A stretch of 42,238 nt of DNA from Acidimicrobiia bacterium (GCA_016871175.1 VFZL01000035.1:1-42238), one strand, 5' to 3'; shown: positions 18,313 to 27,305, counted from the stretch's first letter. Translations and numbers: made by a program. Notes: generated by a model not told the origin, from the sequence alone.

Positions 18313-19854
18313 TTGACCGAGACCGGACCGCTGGTTCATGCTGCGCCCTTGATCCGGCCCCGCCCCTCCCCGTCGCCAACTTCTCGAGAGCTTCCAACAC
18401 GCGATCGTGTGCCCGGCGATCGCAGGTTGCTCGCGCTCATCGCGGCCGTCGCGCTGATGCTCCTCATCGACGCGTTGCCGGTCCCGGCACCGCTGGAGCG
18501 CGCGGGCACCTCGATTCCGCTCACCGCGAACGGGAAAGCCTGCCTGGCGATCATGGCCCTCGCCGTGGTGCTGTGGATCACCGAGGCGATGCCATTCGCG
18601 GCCACCTCTCTCCTTGTCGTGTTGCTGATCCCGGTGTTCGGCATCGCGGACTACCGGGCCGTGGTTCGCGCCGGCTTTGGCGATCCGGTGATCACGTTCT
18701 TCATCGGAGTCCTGCTGCTGTCGGCTGCGTTCACGCACTCGGGACTCGGCACACGGCTGACGTATCTCGTGTTGCAGAGGGTCGGGACCAGGACCGATCG
18801 CGTCCTGCTGGGGGTCCTCACGGTCGGCGCGCTCATCTCGATGTGGATTACCGACATGGCGGTGGCGGCGATGCTGCTTCCGCTGGGTGTCGGTCTGCTG
18901 CGAGATGCCGAGCTGCTCCCCGGTCGGAGTCAGTTCGGGCGTTCGCTCATGATCGCGACCGCGTTTGGTCCGCTCATCGGGGGCATCGCCACGCCCGCGG
19001 GAACCGCTGCCAACATCGTCGCGATCGCGCAGCTGAAACAACTCGCGGCGACCGACGTGTCGTTTCTGCGCTGGATGTTGCTGGGGACGCCTGCGTCGCT
19101 CCTGATGATCCCGCTCGCGTGGTGGATCCTCCGCTGGCTCTTCCCGCCCGAGATCGACCGCTTGCCTATCAGTGCTGACGGCATCCGTGCTCGCCTGGTC
19201 CAACTTGGTCCTCTGAGAGCCGGCGAACGGCGTACGCTCGCGATATTCGCGACCGTTGTCGCGCTATGGCTGCTCTCTCCGCTCCTCGGCGCATGGACCG
19301 GTGGACGCGTGGCGCTCCCGGTGGAAGCCGTCGGTCTCGCGGGCGGCGTGGCGCTCTTCCTCCCGGGCCTGCGCGTGCTCTCCTGGAGAGAGGCCGAGGC
19401 CGGCGTCGACTGGGGCGGGCTCATGATGATTGCCGCGGGGCTCTCGCTGGGGCTGGCGGTGTATGACAGCGGCGCGGCCCGCTGGCTCGCGTGGGTGTTG
19501 CTCGGTCAGATCACGTCGGTGCCAGACGTGCTTCGGCCGTTCGTCATCGTGCTCGCCGTCTCCGCGCTGCACCTGCTCTTCTCGAGCAACACCGTGACTG
19601 CGAGCATCATCATCCCGATTCTCGTGGCGCTGGCGACCGATCTCCGCCTCGATCCCTGGAGCATCGTGGCACCAGCCGCTTTCACGTCCTCGTTGGCATT
19701 CATCCTCGTCAGCGAAGGACCGACGACCATCATTCCGTACTCGTCGGGTTACTTCTCGATTGGGGACTTGGCGAAGGCGGGCGTGTGGATGACGGTCGCC
19801 GCCGCCGCGTGCGTCGCCCTGACGCAATCCGTGGCGCGCCTCGCCGGGCTCTGA
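18313..19854 (+). CDS. SLC13/DASS-family sodium-dependent anion transporter
   Basis: An inner-membrane secondary transporter for dicarboxylates or related anions. The 513 residues contain about 11-12 hydrophobic segments after an extra N-terminal tail of some 45 residues. Family marks are VLWITEAMPFAATSLLVVL, the first hairpin region GGIATPAGTAANIVAI and the second SNT-type motif LFSSNTVTASIIIPIL followed by SEGPTTIIPYSSGY. In the first motif the SNT signature is replaced by AGT, seen in some divergent members. The start is TTG at 18313, without a strong ribosome site; the first residues are poorly conserved, so a later start is possible. Substrate is unknown. Confidence 0.85.
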   Translation: MTETGPLVHAAPLIRPRPSPSPTSRELPTRDRVPGDRRLLALIAAVALMLLIDALPVPAPLERAGTSIPLTANGKACLAIMALAVVLWITEAMPFAATSLLVVLLIPVFGIADYRAVVRAGFGDPVITFFIGVLLLSAAFTHSGLGTRLTYLVLQRVGTRTDRVLLGVLTVGALISMWITDMAVAAMLLPLGVGLLRDAELLPGRSQFGRSLMIATAFGPLIGGIATPAGTAANIVAIAQLKQLAATDVSFLRWMLLGTPASLLMIPLAWWILRWLFPPEIDRLPISADGIRARLVQLGPLRAGERRTLAIFATVVALWLLSPLLGAWTGGRVALPVEAVGLAGGVALFLPGLRVLSWREAEAGVDWGGLMMIAAGLSLGLAVYDSGAARWLAWVLLGQITSVPDVLRPFVIVLAVSALHLLFSSNTVTASIIIPILVALATDLRLDPWSIVAPAAFTSSLAFILVSEGPTTIIPYSSGYFSIGDLAKAGVWMTVAAAACVALTQSVARLAGL

Positions 19855-19868
19855 GGCCGGCCTGTCAT

Positions 19869-19888
19869 GCGTGACTCTCGGAGTCCGC
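19869..19888. terminator. hairpin between convergent genes
   Basis: GCG-(T)-GACTC pairs with GAGTC-CGC around a TCG loop, giving 8 bp with one bulge. It lies between the transporter stop (19854) and the dioxygenase stop (19914), where a bidirectional terminator would be expected. No U-tract follows. Confidence 0.35.
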
Positions 19889-19913
19889 GAACGCTCACCC
19901 TCCGAACCGAGGC

Positions 19914-20780
19914 CTATGCGCCGGCGCGCCTGTCTCCCTTGATTTGCGTCCGATGCATGACGCGGCGGGCGTGTGGGTCGAACGCGTCACGGCGATGCAT
20001 CACGCAACGGTTGTCCCACATCACGACGTCGCCGACCCGCCAGTGATGGCGCCACGTCAGCGCGTCATTCGTAGCCGTCTCCCAGATCTGATCAAGTAGC
20101 GCGTCGGACTCCTCGAGCGACAACCCCTCGAGCCACGCGTTGCGGCGTCGACCGAGATAGAGATGACGACGACCGGTCTCGGGATGGACGCAGATTAGCG
20201 GGTGGAGGGTACCGGGCGCCATCCGCGGATCGTCGGTCGGCGTCAGGCCGGCACGAACGTATCCACCGCTGTTGTAGGTGCCGTCGTGCTTCACACGAAG
20301 ATGCGCCACTCGCGCGCGGAGCGAATCCGGCAGGGTCTCCAAGGCGCCGTACATCGTGCAGAAGCTGGTATCGCCCCCCTGGGACGGCACCTCCCGCGCC
20401 ATCAGCACGCTCGCCTTCGGGGGATCGGGCAAGTACGACATATCGGTGTGCCACACGGCTTCGCCGGCCCCCAGACTGCCGATCGGGATGCCGTTCTCGA
20501 CAACGTTTGAGACGACGTACAGCTCCGGGTGCCCCTCGACGAAACGGCGTCCGGTCTCCTGCATCGGCGCGTGATCGAGCTCGCCGAAGCACCGGCTGAA
20601 GGCGATGAGATCCGCATCGGACAGCGTCTGACCTCGAAACAGCAGCACCTGGTGCGCGAGCCACGCGTCGTGAATCGCCGCGAACACTCCGTCGTCTATC
20701 GCGCGCAGGTCGACGCGCCGGATCTCCGCCCCCAACGCGGCTCCGGTCGGCACAACGTCTAATGAGGCGCGTAACGACAT
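19914..20780 (-). CDS. TauD/TfdA-family Fe(II)/2-oxoglutarate dioxygenase
   Basis: A non-heme iron oxygenase that uses 2-oxoglutarate to hydroxylate a small substrate in the cytoplasm. At 288 residues it has family length. The iron triad is visible as H111 and D113 in AVWHTDMSYLP and H262 in NRCVMHRRDAFD, with the 2-oxoglutarate-binding Arg in the ARRVMHRTQIKG segment. QVLLFRGQTL and GDTSFCTMYGALETLP are further family marks. It starts at ATG 20780, 6 bp after the stop of the epoxide-hydrolase-like gene, so the two are probably one transcript. Substrate (taurine-like, phenoxy acid or other) cannot be told from sequence. Confidence 0.9.
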   Translation of the reverse strand: MSLRASLDVVPTGAALGAEIRRVDLRAIDDGVFAAIHDAWLAHQVLLFRGQTLSDADLIAFSRCFGELDHAPMQETGRRFVEGHPELYVVSNVVENGIPIGSLGAGEAVWHTDMSYLPDPPKASVLMAREVPSQGGDTSFCTMYGALETLPDSLRARVAHLRVKHDGTYNSGGYVRAGLTPTDDPRMAPGTLHPLICVHPETGRRHLYLGRRRNAWLEGLSLEESDALLDQIWETATNDALTWRHHWRVGDVVMWDNRCVMHRRDAFDPHARRVMHRTQIKGDRRAGA

Positions 20781-20786
20781 CGCCCG

Positions 20787-21248
20787 CTAGGCCCGTTCCA
20801 TCGAAATCGTATAATCGTACCACTCGACGATCTTGCCGTCCTTCAGGAAGAACACGCCGACGCCGCGCCAGGACTTCAGCGGACCGCTCGAGAAGTAGTC
20901 GATGCGCTCGTTGATGACCATCGGACCCCGGGCGAACGTCTCGAGCACGTCGAAGCGCACCACGGCGTCGATGATCGTCTTGATGCGGGCCGCCATCGCC
21001 TCTTTTCCTTTTGCGGGCTCCATCGTTTCGGTCATGCGATAGGCGCCGTCGTCCGCGAAGAACCCCAGGATCTTGTTCAGATCGTGGCTCGGCCACGCGC
21101 CGCAGAACTCGTTCACGATCTTGATGTTGGCCTGCTCGGCGCCCGTCGGCGCCCCGGCCGACTCGCCTGGCAAGAGCACCCCCAAGCCGAGGCCCGCACC
21201 GGCCGAAAGGAACATCCGTCGGTCTACACGGTGATTCGCAACTTCCAT
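20787..21248 (-). CDS. Tat-exported limonene-1,2-epoxide-hydrolase-like (NTF2-fold) protein
   Basis: The ATG at 21248 is chosen because AAGGAG lies 7 nt upstream; the frame is open further back but not protein-like. The 153 residues begin with a twin-arginine-type leader (VDRRMFLSAGAGLGLGVLLPG). The mature NTF2-fold domain resembles limonene-1,2-epoxide hydrolase: ADDGAYRMTETMEPAKGKEA, R115-x-D117 in VINERIDYFSS, and D145 in KIVEWYDYTI. These correspond to the Arg-Asp-Asp catalytic triad of that family, the last spacing being three residues shorter. SnoaL-like non-enzymatic proteins share the fold, so activity is inferred. It is followed by the dioxygenase gene. Confidence 0.8.
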   Translation of the reverse strand: MEVANHRVDRRMFLSAGAGLGLGVLLPGESAGAPTGAEQANIKIVNEFCGAWPSHDLNKILGFFADDGAYRMTETMEPAKGKEAMAARIKTIIDAVVRFDVLETFARGPMVINERIDYFSSGPLKSWRGVGVFFLKDGKIVEWYDYTISMERA

Positions 21249-21585
21249 GCATCGACTCCTTCTGCGTCTGGCGCCCGCTACGTCACGTGGCTCGGAGCCA
21301 CAGTGTGTGCCACACCGCCTGCGGCCAGAGGCGAGACGTCGCCGAGCACCCGCCGCACGCCCGATCGTCACCGCGAGTCCGCACGCCAGCGCGACCGATG
21401 TCGCGACCGATGTGATGACCGGTGTAGCGGCACGGGGCGGCGCATCGTCGACCCATCGGATTGTACTTGCACTGCGACGCTCGTGGGCGGGAGTCACGAC
21501 GACCGAGTCGCCTTTGAAAGGCGCGCATGCGACGTTCAGTAAGAGCCAACCCGCCCGGCCAGCCCGCCGGCCAGATGCATCAGGC
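21249..21585. other. intergenic region without a recognisable gene
   Basis: This stretch separates the divergently oriented epoxide-hydrolase-like gene and the TonB remnant. Open frames exist on both strands, but none gives natural protein composition. It may contain the promoter of the 21248 gene and the decayed N-terminal part of the TonB-like gene. Confidence 0.5.
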
Positions 21586-21790
21586 GTGTACCAGGCGGGC
21601 GGCTCCCTACAGGCTCCCAATCGGCTCGATGTCCCGCAATACTCGCCCGACGCGCGAGCAGCAGTTCTCAAAACCATCGCCCTCGTCGAGGTGGTCATCG
21701 ACGCCGGCGGTCGCGTCGTCGACGCCAAGCGCGAAGGTCGTCCAATCGATTCCTCTGCTCGACGAGGCGGCGCTCAGGGCGTGCCGCCAG
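21586..21790 (+). pseudogene. decayed TonB C-terminal domain
   Basis: One frame reads YQAGGSLQAPNRLDVPQYSPDARAA and LVEVVIDAGGRVVDAK, and another continues VVQSIPLLDEAALRACRQ. Together they make the typical TonB C-terminal domain, in which GRVVDAKVVQSIPLLDEAAL would be continuous. The frames are separated by a 7-nt insertion (21730-21736, CGCGAAG) that looks like an imperfect tandem copy of the preceding GCCAAG. The usual end of the domain (R/Y-rich strand after the RQ) is also missing, and a run of eight C follows at about 21792. The gene is inactive. Confidence 0.65.
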
Positions 21791-21928
21791 ACCCCCCCCG
21801 AAACCGGCCGGAATCAGGCCGATGGAGCCGCTCAGTCGGCGTCCAGACACGCATCCGACCGTGCTCGCGCAGCGCTGGCCACAAAGGCCCAGGAATGCTA
21901 TGGTTAGCAAGCTCTTCTCGGAGGGTAC

Positions 21929-24343
21929 ATGGCAATCCGTGGGCCGTTTCTCGCCGCGTTCATCGTGGTTGGCATGCTGCCGACCTGGGCTATGGGGCGG
22001 ACCCAGTCCGTGTCAGGCTCATCCTCCGACGAGACCCCGCAGCAGGCGCTCAATCGGTATTGCGGCGGGTGCCACAACCCACGAACGAAGGCTGGCGGCC
22101 TCGTGCTCGAGTCGCTCGGCGAGCGCCCGGTGGCGGGCCACGCGGCGACGTGGGAACAGGTCGTGCGAAAGCTGCGCGCACGGGCGATGCCGCCAGCTGG
22201 TGCGCCGCGCCCGGACGACGCGATATACACGCGCCTGATCACCTACCTCGAAGGCGAGCTGGATCGCGCCGCGCTGGCCGCGCCGAATCCCGGACGCACC
22301 GACGCGCTTCGCCGACTCAATCGCACCGAATACCGTCACGCGATCCGCGATCTCCTCGACCTCGACGTCGACGTGACCGAGTTGCTACCGGCCGACGAAT
22401 CGAGCTTCGGGTTCGACAACGTCAGCGTCGCCAGCCTGTCGCCGACGCTGATGGAGCGCTACCTCGCCGCGGCGCAGAAGGTCAGTCGGCTCGCGGTGGG
22501 AAGCGCATTCCGCGCGCCGGCGAGCCGCGTCGTCCTCGTCCCGCCAGACCTGACCCAAGAGGATCACCTGGAGGGCCTGCCGCTCGGCACGCGCGGCGGC
22601 ACCGTGTTCTCGCACGTGTTCCCGCGTGACGGCGAGTACGCCGTCCAGGTGCGACTCGCCCGGAACCGCAACGAGAATGTCGAAGGGCTGAACGAGCCAC
22701 ACGACATGGAGATCTTGCTGGACGGCACGTCGGTGAAGCGCTTCACCGTGACGCCGAGCCGGAATCGGCTCGGACAGTACTATGCCGACGAGGCCGTCGA
22801 TCGCGACTTACAGATCAGGCTGCCGGTGCGCGCCGGTCCGCGCGACGTGGCGGTCACCTTCTTGCGCAAGAACGCGGCCCTGATGGAGACCGAGCGTCAA
22901 CCGTATCAAGCGCACTTCAACGCGGACCGCCATCCGCGCACGCAGCCCGGCATCCACTCCGTCTCCATCGTCGGCCCGTACGCCGACACTGCGGCCGGCG
23001 AGACGCCGAGTCGCCGGCGGGTGTTCGTCTGCCACCCTGACGTCCGCGCCTCCGCCGACGCCTGTGCGACACGCATTCTCACATCGCTGGCGCGCCGAGC
23101 GTATCGTCGGAGCGTGACCCCCGCGGACGTCAAAGTGCCCTTCGATCTGTACAAACGGGCCGCTGCGGACGCTGGCTTCGAGGCGGGCATCGAGCTCGCC
23201 TTGCGCGCGCTGCTGGCGAGCCCCGAGTTCCTCTTCAGGGTCGAGCGCGATCCGGACGGCGTGGCAGCGGGCTCCGCCTATCGCGTGAACCCGGTGGAAC
23301 TGGCGTCACGGCTCTCGTTCTTCCTGTGGAGCAGCATCCCAGACGAAGAGCTCCTGAACGCCGCGGCTAGCGGTGCGCTCGACCAACGCGGCGGACTCGA
23401 CGCGCAGGTGCGCCGTATGCTGGCCGACCCCCGGGCGGCGACACTGGTCTCCAACTTCGCCGCGCAGTGGCTGCGTCTCGGGAACTTGGCCTCCGTCTCG
23501 CCCGATCCTCGACAGTTCCCGGACTTCGATCACAACCTCCGGCAGGCGTTGCGGCAGGAGACCGAGCTCTTCGTCGCAAGCGTGTTCCGTGAGGACCGAA
23601 GCGTGCTCGATCTCCTTCGCGCCAACTACACGTTCCTCAACGAGCGGCTGGCACGGCACTACGGGATCCCCCACATCTACGGCGATCGGTACCGGCGGGT
23701 CGAGCTGCCGCCTGACAGTCCGCGTGTCGGCCTGCTCGGGCACGGCAGCATCCTGACGTTGACCTCGTACGCGACGCGGACGTCTCCGGTGAGCCGCGGC
23801 AAGTGGATTCTCGAGTCGATCGTGGGCATGCCGCCACCGCCGCCGCCGCCCAACGTGCCTGCGTTGCCAGAGGATCGGTCGAACAGCAAGCCGGCCACCA
23901 TGCGCGATCGGATGGCGCAGCACCGAGCCAACGCGGCGTGTGCGTCGTGCCACCAACTGATGGATCCGCTGGGGCTCTCGATGGAGCACTTCGACGCCAT
24001 CGGTCGCTGGCGCGACCGCGGAGAGGAGGGCATCGCCATCGACGCGTCGGGCCGGCTTTTCGGCGAGGCTCCGTTTGAGGGCGCGCCCGGTCTCCGCAAG
24101 GCGCTGTTGGCACGACCAGAGGTGTTTGCGACCACTCTGACGGAGAAGCTGCTGACGTTCGCGCTCGGGCGAGGGCTCGAGGCCAGCGACGCGCCAGCCG
24201 TCCGCGCCATCGTCCGCGAGGCGGCGCGTCAGGACTATCGCCTCTCCGCGCTGATCCAGGGTGTCGTCCACAGCGTCCCGTTCCAGATGCGGCGCGATGG
24301 ATCCAGTGAACCGGCGCCACTGTCGACATCCGCGGCACGGTGA
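21929..24343 (+). CDS. secreted diheme DUF1592/DUF1587/DUF1588/DUF1585 protein (planctomycete-type cytochrome)
   Basis: A large exported protein of the PSCyt/DUF1592 group, widespread in Planctomycetota and Acidobacteriota and suspected of redox or polymer-degrading roles; the function is not established. The start ATG at 21929 has GGAGGG just upstream. After a signal peptide (about 1-23) the 804 residues contain a heme c motif C45-G-G-C-H49 in the N-terminal cytochrome-like part, DUF1587-like sequence (DALRRLNRTEYRHAIRDLL), a carbohydrate-binding-like beta region, then DUF1595/1592 sequence (LASRLSFFLWSSIPDEELL), DUF1588 (NYTFLNERLARHYG) and DUF1585. A second heme motif, C671-A-S-C-H675, lies before MDPLGLSMEHFDAIGRW. 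It heads a plus-strand gene train and is paired with the DUF1552 gene, as in other genomes. Confidence 0.9.
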   Translation: MAIRGPFLAAFIVVGMLPTWAMGRTQSVSGSSSDETPQQALNRYCGGCHNPRTKAGGLVLESLGERPVAGHAATWEQVVRKLRARAMPPAGAPRPDDAIYTRLITYLEGELDRAALAAPNPGRTDALRRLNRTEYRHAIRDLLDLDVDVTELLPADESSFGFDNVSVASLSPTLMERYLAAAQKVSRLAVGSAFRAPASRVVLVPPDLTQEDHLEGLPLGTRGGTVFSHVFPRDGEYAVQVRLARNRNENVEGLNEPHDMEILLDGTSVKRFTVTPSRNRLGQYYADEAVDRDLQIRLPVRAGPRDVAVTFLRKNAALMETERQPYQAHFNADRHPRTQPGIHSVSIVGPYADTAAGETPSRRRVFVCHPDVRASADACATRILTSLARRAYRRSVTPADVKVPFDLYKRAAADAGFEAGIELALRALLASPEFLFRVERDPDGVAAGSAYRVNPVELASRLSFFLWSSIPDEELLNAAASGALDQRGGLDAQVRRMLADPRAATLVSNFAAQWLRLGNLASVSPDPRQFPDFDHNLRQALRQETELFVASVFREDRSVLDLLRANYTFLNERLARHYGIPHIYGDRYRRVELPPDSPRVGLLGHGSILTLTSYATRTSPVSRGKWILESIVGMPPPPPPPNVPALPEDRSNSKPATMRDRMAQHRANAACASCHQLMDPLGLSMEHFDAIGRWRDRGEEGIAIDASGRLFGEAPFEGAPGLRKALLARPEVFATTLTEKLLTFALGRGLEASDAPAVRAIVREAARQDYRLSALIQGVVHSVPFQMRRDGSSEPAPLSTSAAR

Positions 24344-24416
24344 TCCGAGGAGACCATGAGCCATCGACTTCTCGCACCCGTGAACCCGTGAAACCCGCGA
24401 GCTGCGAAGGTCCGCT

Positions 24417-25751
24417 ATGTTCCTAACCCGAGCTTCTCTCCCCCGCCGTGCCTTCCTGCGAGGCGTCGGCGCCACCGTCGCGTTGCCGATGCTCGACGCA
24501 ATGGTGCCGGTGTTCTCCTCGGTCGCGGCCGCCGCCGGCTCGGCCCGGCGACTCGGCTATGTGTACATCCCGATGGGGATGAACCCGGTCCCGTGGATGC
24601 CGGCACCCGTGGGGCGCCTCACTGAGCTGTCGCCCACGCTCACGTCGCTGACGCCGTTTCTCGATCGCTTGACGGTCATCAGCAACCTGGAGCTCAAGAA
24701 CGCGAACACCACCGGTAACCACGCGTCGGCCAATTGCTCGTTCCTGAGCTGCGCAAGGGCGAAACGGACCGAGGGCAACGACTACGAGTTGGGGATCACG
24801 GCCGACCAGGTTGCCGCACAGCAGATTGGCCGCGAGACCGCGATTCCCTCGCTCGAACTTGGCACCGATCTCATCGCGCAGGTGGGCTCCTGCGACAATG
24901 GATACGCGTGCGCCTATCAGAACAATCTGTCGTGGTCTTCGACCACCACGCCGTTGCCGACCGAGGCCGACCCTCGTGTCGTGTTCGAGCGGCTCTTTGG
25001 CGACGGTGGATCGTCGGCCGAACGGCGTGCGGAGCTCCGCCGAAACGCCAGCATCCTCGATTGGGTGATGGCAGATGTGTCCAGGCTTCAGAGACGCCTG
25101 GGTGCAGCCGACCGCACGCGCGTAAGCGAGTACCTGGACGCCATTCGCGAAGTGGAGCGCCGTATGCAGCGCGCGGAACAGCAGTCGGCTGAATCGCCAC
25201 TGCCGGACCTGGAACGGCCGGCGAATGTGCCTTCGGTGTGGGAAGACCACGTGAAGCTGATGTTCGACCTCCAAGTGCTCGCGTGGCGGGCGAACGTCAC
25301 GCGGATCACGACGTTTCAAATCGCGCGCGAAGCCAGCACGCGAACCTATCCGCAGATCGGTGTGCCGGAACCGCACCACCCCGTGTCGCACCACGGCAAC
25401 GATGCGGACCTGCTGGCGAAGCTCGCGAAGATCAATGCGCACCACGTGTCGCTCTTCGCCTACCTCCTCGAGCAGTTGAAGGCGACGCCCGACGGCGACG
25501 GCACGCTCCTCGATCACGCCACGCTGCTTCTTGGCAGCGGCATGAGCAATCCGGATATCCACGACCACACGAACCTGCCGATTGTCGTGGTGCGCGGGGG
25601 GAAGCCAGGGGCCCGTCACATCAAGTACTCCGAGCCTACACCGCTCGCGAACCTGCACCTGACGTTGCTCGACGATGTGGGGGTGCGTCTGGATCGGTTC
25701 GTGGACAGCACCGGTCGAGCGGACGTCCTCAACGAGCCGGTGACGCTCTAG
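24417..25751 (+). CDS. Tat-exported DUF1552 protein
   Basis: The usual partner of DUF1592 proteins. The 444 residues begin with a twin-arginine leader (LPRRAFLRGVGATVALPML) and continue with YVYIPMGMNPVPWMPA, SNLELKNANTTGNHASANCS and TADQVAAQQIG, all typical of DUF1552. Later segments PHHPVSHHGND and LLLGSGMSNPDIHDHTNLPIVV are His/Asp-rich and recall the metal-binding alkaline-phosphatase/sulfatase-like DUF1501 relatives. The start ATG at 24417 has GAAGG 7 nt upstream. It lies 73 bp after the DUF1592 gene and 13 bp before the ankyrin gene. Function is unproven. Confidence 0.9.
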   Translation: MFLTRASLPRRAFLRGVGATVALPMLDAMVPVFSSVAAAAGSARRLGYVYIPMGMNPVPWMPAPVGRLTELSPTLTSLTPFLDRLTVISNLELKNANTTGNHASANCSFLSCARAKRTEGNDYELGITADQVAAQQIGRETAIPSLELGTDLIAQVGSCDNGYACAYQNNLSWSSTTTPLPTEADPRVVFERLFGDGGSSAERRAELRRNASILDWVMADVSRLQRRLGAADRTRVSEYLDAIREVERRMQRAEQQSAESPLPDLERPANVPSVWEDHVKLMFDLQVLAWRANVTRITTFQIAREASTRTYPQIGVPEPHHPVSHHGNDADLLAKLAKINAHHVSLFAYLLEQLKATPDGDGTLLDHATLLLGSGMSNPDIHDHTNLPIVVVRGGKPGARHIKYSEPTPLANLHLTLLDDVGVRLDRFVDSTGRADVLNEPVTL

Positions 25752-25764
25752 GGGATGCGACGCC

Positions 25765-27252
25765 ATGCGAACGAGTAGCAGGTCCACGGGCGGGCAATGG
25801 GTCGCGTTCGCGCTGGCGCTCGCAGGCGCCTGTGTCGTGGTGATCGAGGCGAGCGCGACCGCTAGGGACTCGTCCTTGATCGACGCCGTTCGGGCGGGCG
25901 ATAAGGCTGTAGTTCGTTCGCTGTTGGAGCGGCGCGCCGACGTGAATCAACCGAGCGTCGACGGGACGACGCCGCTGCATTGGGCCGTTCGCGCCGGCGA
26001 TGACGAGCTCGTTCGGCTCCTCCTCGACGCCAACGCGAACGTGAAGGCCACCAACCGGTACGGCGTGACGCCCCTCTGGCTCGCGTGTCTCAACGGGCAG
26101 GGGCCCATCGTGCGTCGTCTTCTCTCGGCTGGCGCCGACCCGAATACCACGTCCACCGAAGGCGAAACGGTCCTCATGGTCGCCGCGCGCACGGGCGTCC
26201 TCGACGTGGTGTCGGCGCTCCTCGACCGCGGCGCCATCGTCGAGGCGCGCGAACGCTGGCGAGGCCAAACGGCCTTGATGTGGGCCGCCGCAGAAGGCCA
26301 CGCCGATGTGGTGCGCGCCCTCCTCACTCGAGGCGCCGACATCACCGCGCGTTCGAAGGGCGGCTTCACGCCCCTGCTGTTCGCGGTGCGCGAGGGTCGG
26401 CTGGCTGCGGCCCGCTCGCTCCTGGAGGCCGGCGCGTACGTGCACGACACGCTGCCGGCACCACACAAGCCCGAAGACTCGCGCGAGAAGACCTGGCCTC
26501 AGACGGGCGTCAACGCCCTGCTGCTCGCGGTCGGCAACGCGCACTACGAAGTGGCGGCGTTCCTCCTGGACAAGGGCGCCGATCCGAATGCTGCACCGCT
26601 CGGCTGGACCGCGCTCCACCAACTCACATGGGCGCGGAAGACTGGCATCGCCGGCTCGAATAATCCTCCGCCGCAAGGGTCCGGCGCCATGACCAGCTTG
26701 GAGTTCGCCCGCACGCTCGTCGCGAAAGGCGCGGACCTGAATGCTCGCGTGACGCGACGGCCGCCTGTCGGCGTCACCGGCCTCAACATGACCGGCGGCA
26801 CGCCGTTCCTCCTGGCCGCGCGCACAGCTGATGCGCCGTACATGCGGCTTCTGGCGGAGCTTGGGGCGGACCCGAAGCTGCCCAACGTCGATCAGTCGAC
26901 GCCACTCATGGTGGCGGCCGGGCTAGGCACCGCAGCGCCTGGCGAGGACCCTGGTACGGAGCCCGAGGTCCTCGAAGCCGTCAAGCTCGCCTTGGAGCTC
27001 GGCAATGACATCAACGCCAAGGACATCCGCGGCAACACCGCGATGCACGGCGCGGCGACCAAGCACGTGCCCTCGGTCGTCCGACATCTCGCGCAGGCCG
27101 GTGCCAACATGGAAGTCTGGAATCAAGGCAACGCGGACGGCCGAACGCCGTTGTCGATCACGCAAGGCGTCGTGTCGGGTATGAACATCGTGCGCTCGGC
27201 GATCACGGAGGCCGCCGTGCGCGAGGTGATGGGCGCCGCCGCACGGCCGTAG
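25765..27252 (+). CDS. secreted ankyrin-repeat protein
   Basis: The 495 residues begin with a hydrophobic leader (about 11-32, WVAFALALAGACVVVIEASATA) and then carry about nine to ten ankyrin repeats, for example TPLHWAVRAGDDELVRLLLDA, TPLWLACLNGQGPIVRRLLSAG, TALMWAAAEGHADVVRALLTRG and TPLMVAAGLGT. Repeats in the middle (about 225-330) are interrupted by longer loops. Ankyrin stacks bind partner proteins; an exported one so close to the DUF1552 gene (13 bp) suggests a scaffold or inhibitor for the neighbouring periplasmic enzymes. That role is inference. Confidence 0.88.
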   Translation: MRTSSRSTGGQWVAFALALAGACVVVIEASATARDSSLIDAVRAGDKAVVRSLLERRADVNQPSVDGTTPLHWAVRAGDDELVRLLLDANANVKATNRYGVTPLWLACLNGQGPIVRRLLSAGADPNTTSTEGETVLMVAARTGVLDVVSALLDRGAIVEARERWRGQTALMWAAAEGHADVVRALLTRGADITARSKGGFTPLLFAVREGRLAAARSLLEAGAYVHDTLPAPHKPEDSREKTWPQTGVNALLLAVGNAHYEVAAFLLDKGADPNAAPLGWTALHQLTWARKTGIAGSNNPPPQGSGAMTSLEFARTLVAKGADLNARVTRRPPVGVTGLNMTGGTPFLLAARTADAPYMRLLAELGADPKLPNVDQSTPLMVAAGLGTAAPGEDPGTEPEVLEAVKLALELGNDINAKDIRGNTAMHGAATKHVPSVVRHLAQAGANMEVWNQGNADGRTPLSITQGVVSGMNIVRSAITEAAVREVMGAAARP

Positions 27253-27305
27253 CCGCGAAGACCCGCTCGCGACGCAATCCCGGAGTGTTCGGGTCGAGGA
27301 TGGTG

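Noticed and set aside
21249-21728. N-terminal extension of the epoxide-hydrolase-like gene to 21728
   Set aside because: A strong AAGGAG site and Tat leader set the start at 21248; upstream residues are not protein-like.
21247-22629. 460-codon plus-strand frame spanning the TonB remnant and the start of the DUF1592 gene
   Set aside because: Only the short TonB-like part is natural; the rest is an Arg/Pro-rich out-of-frame reading of the DUF1592 gene.
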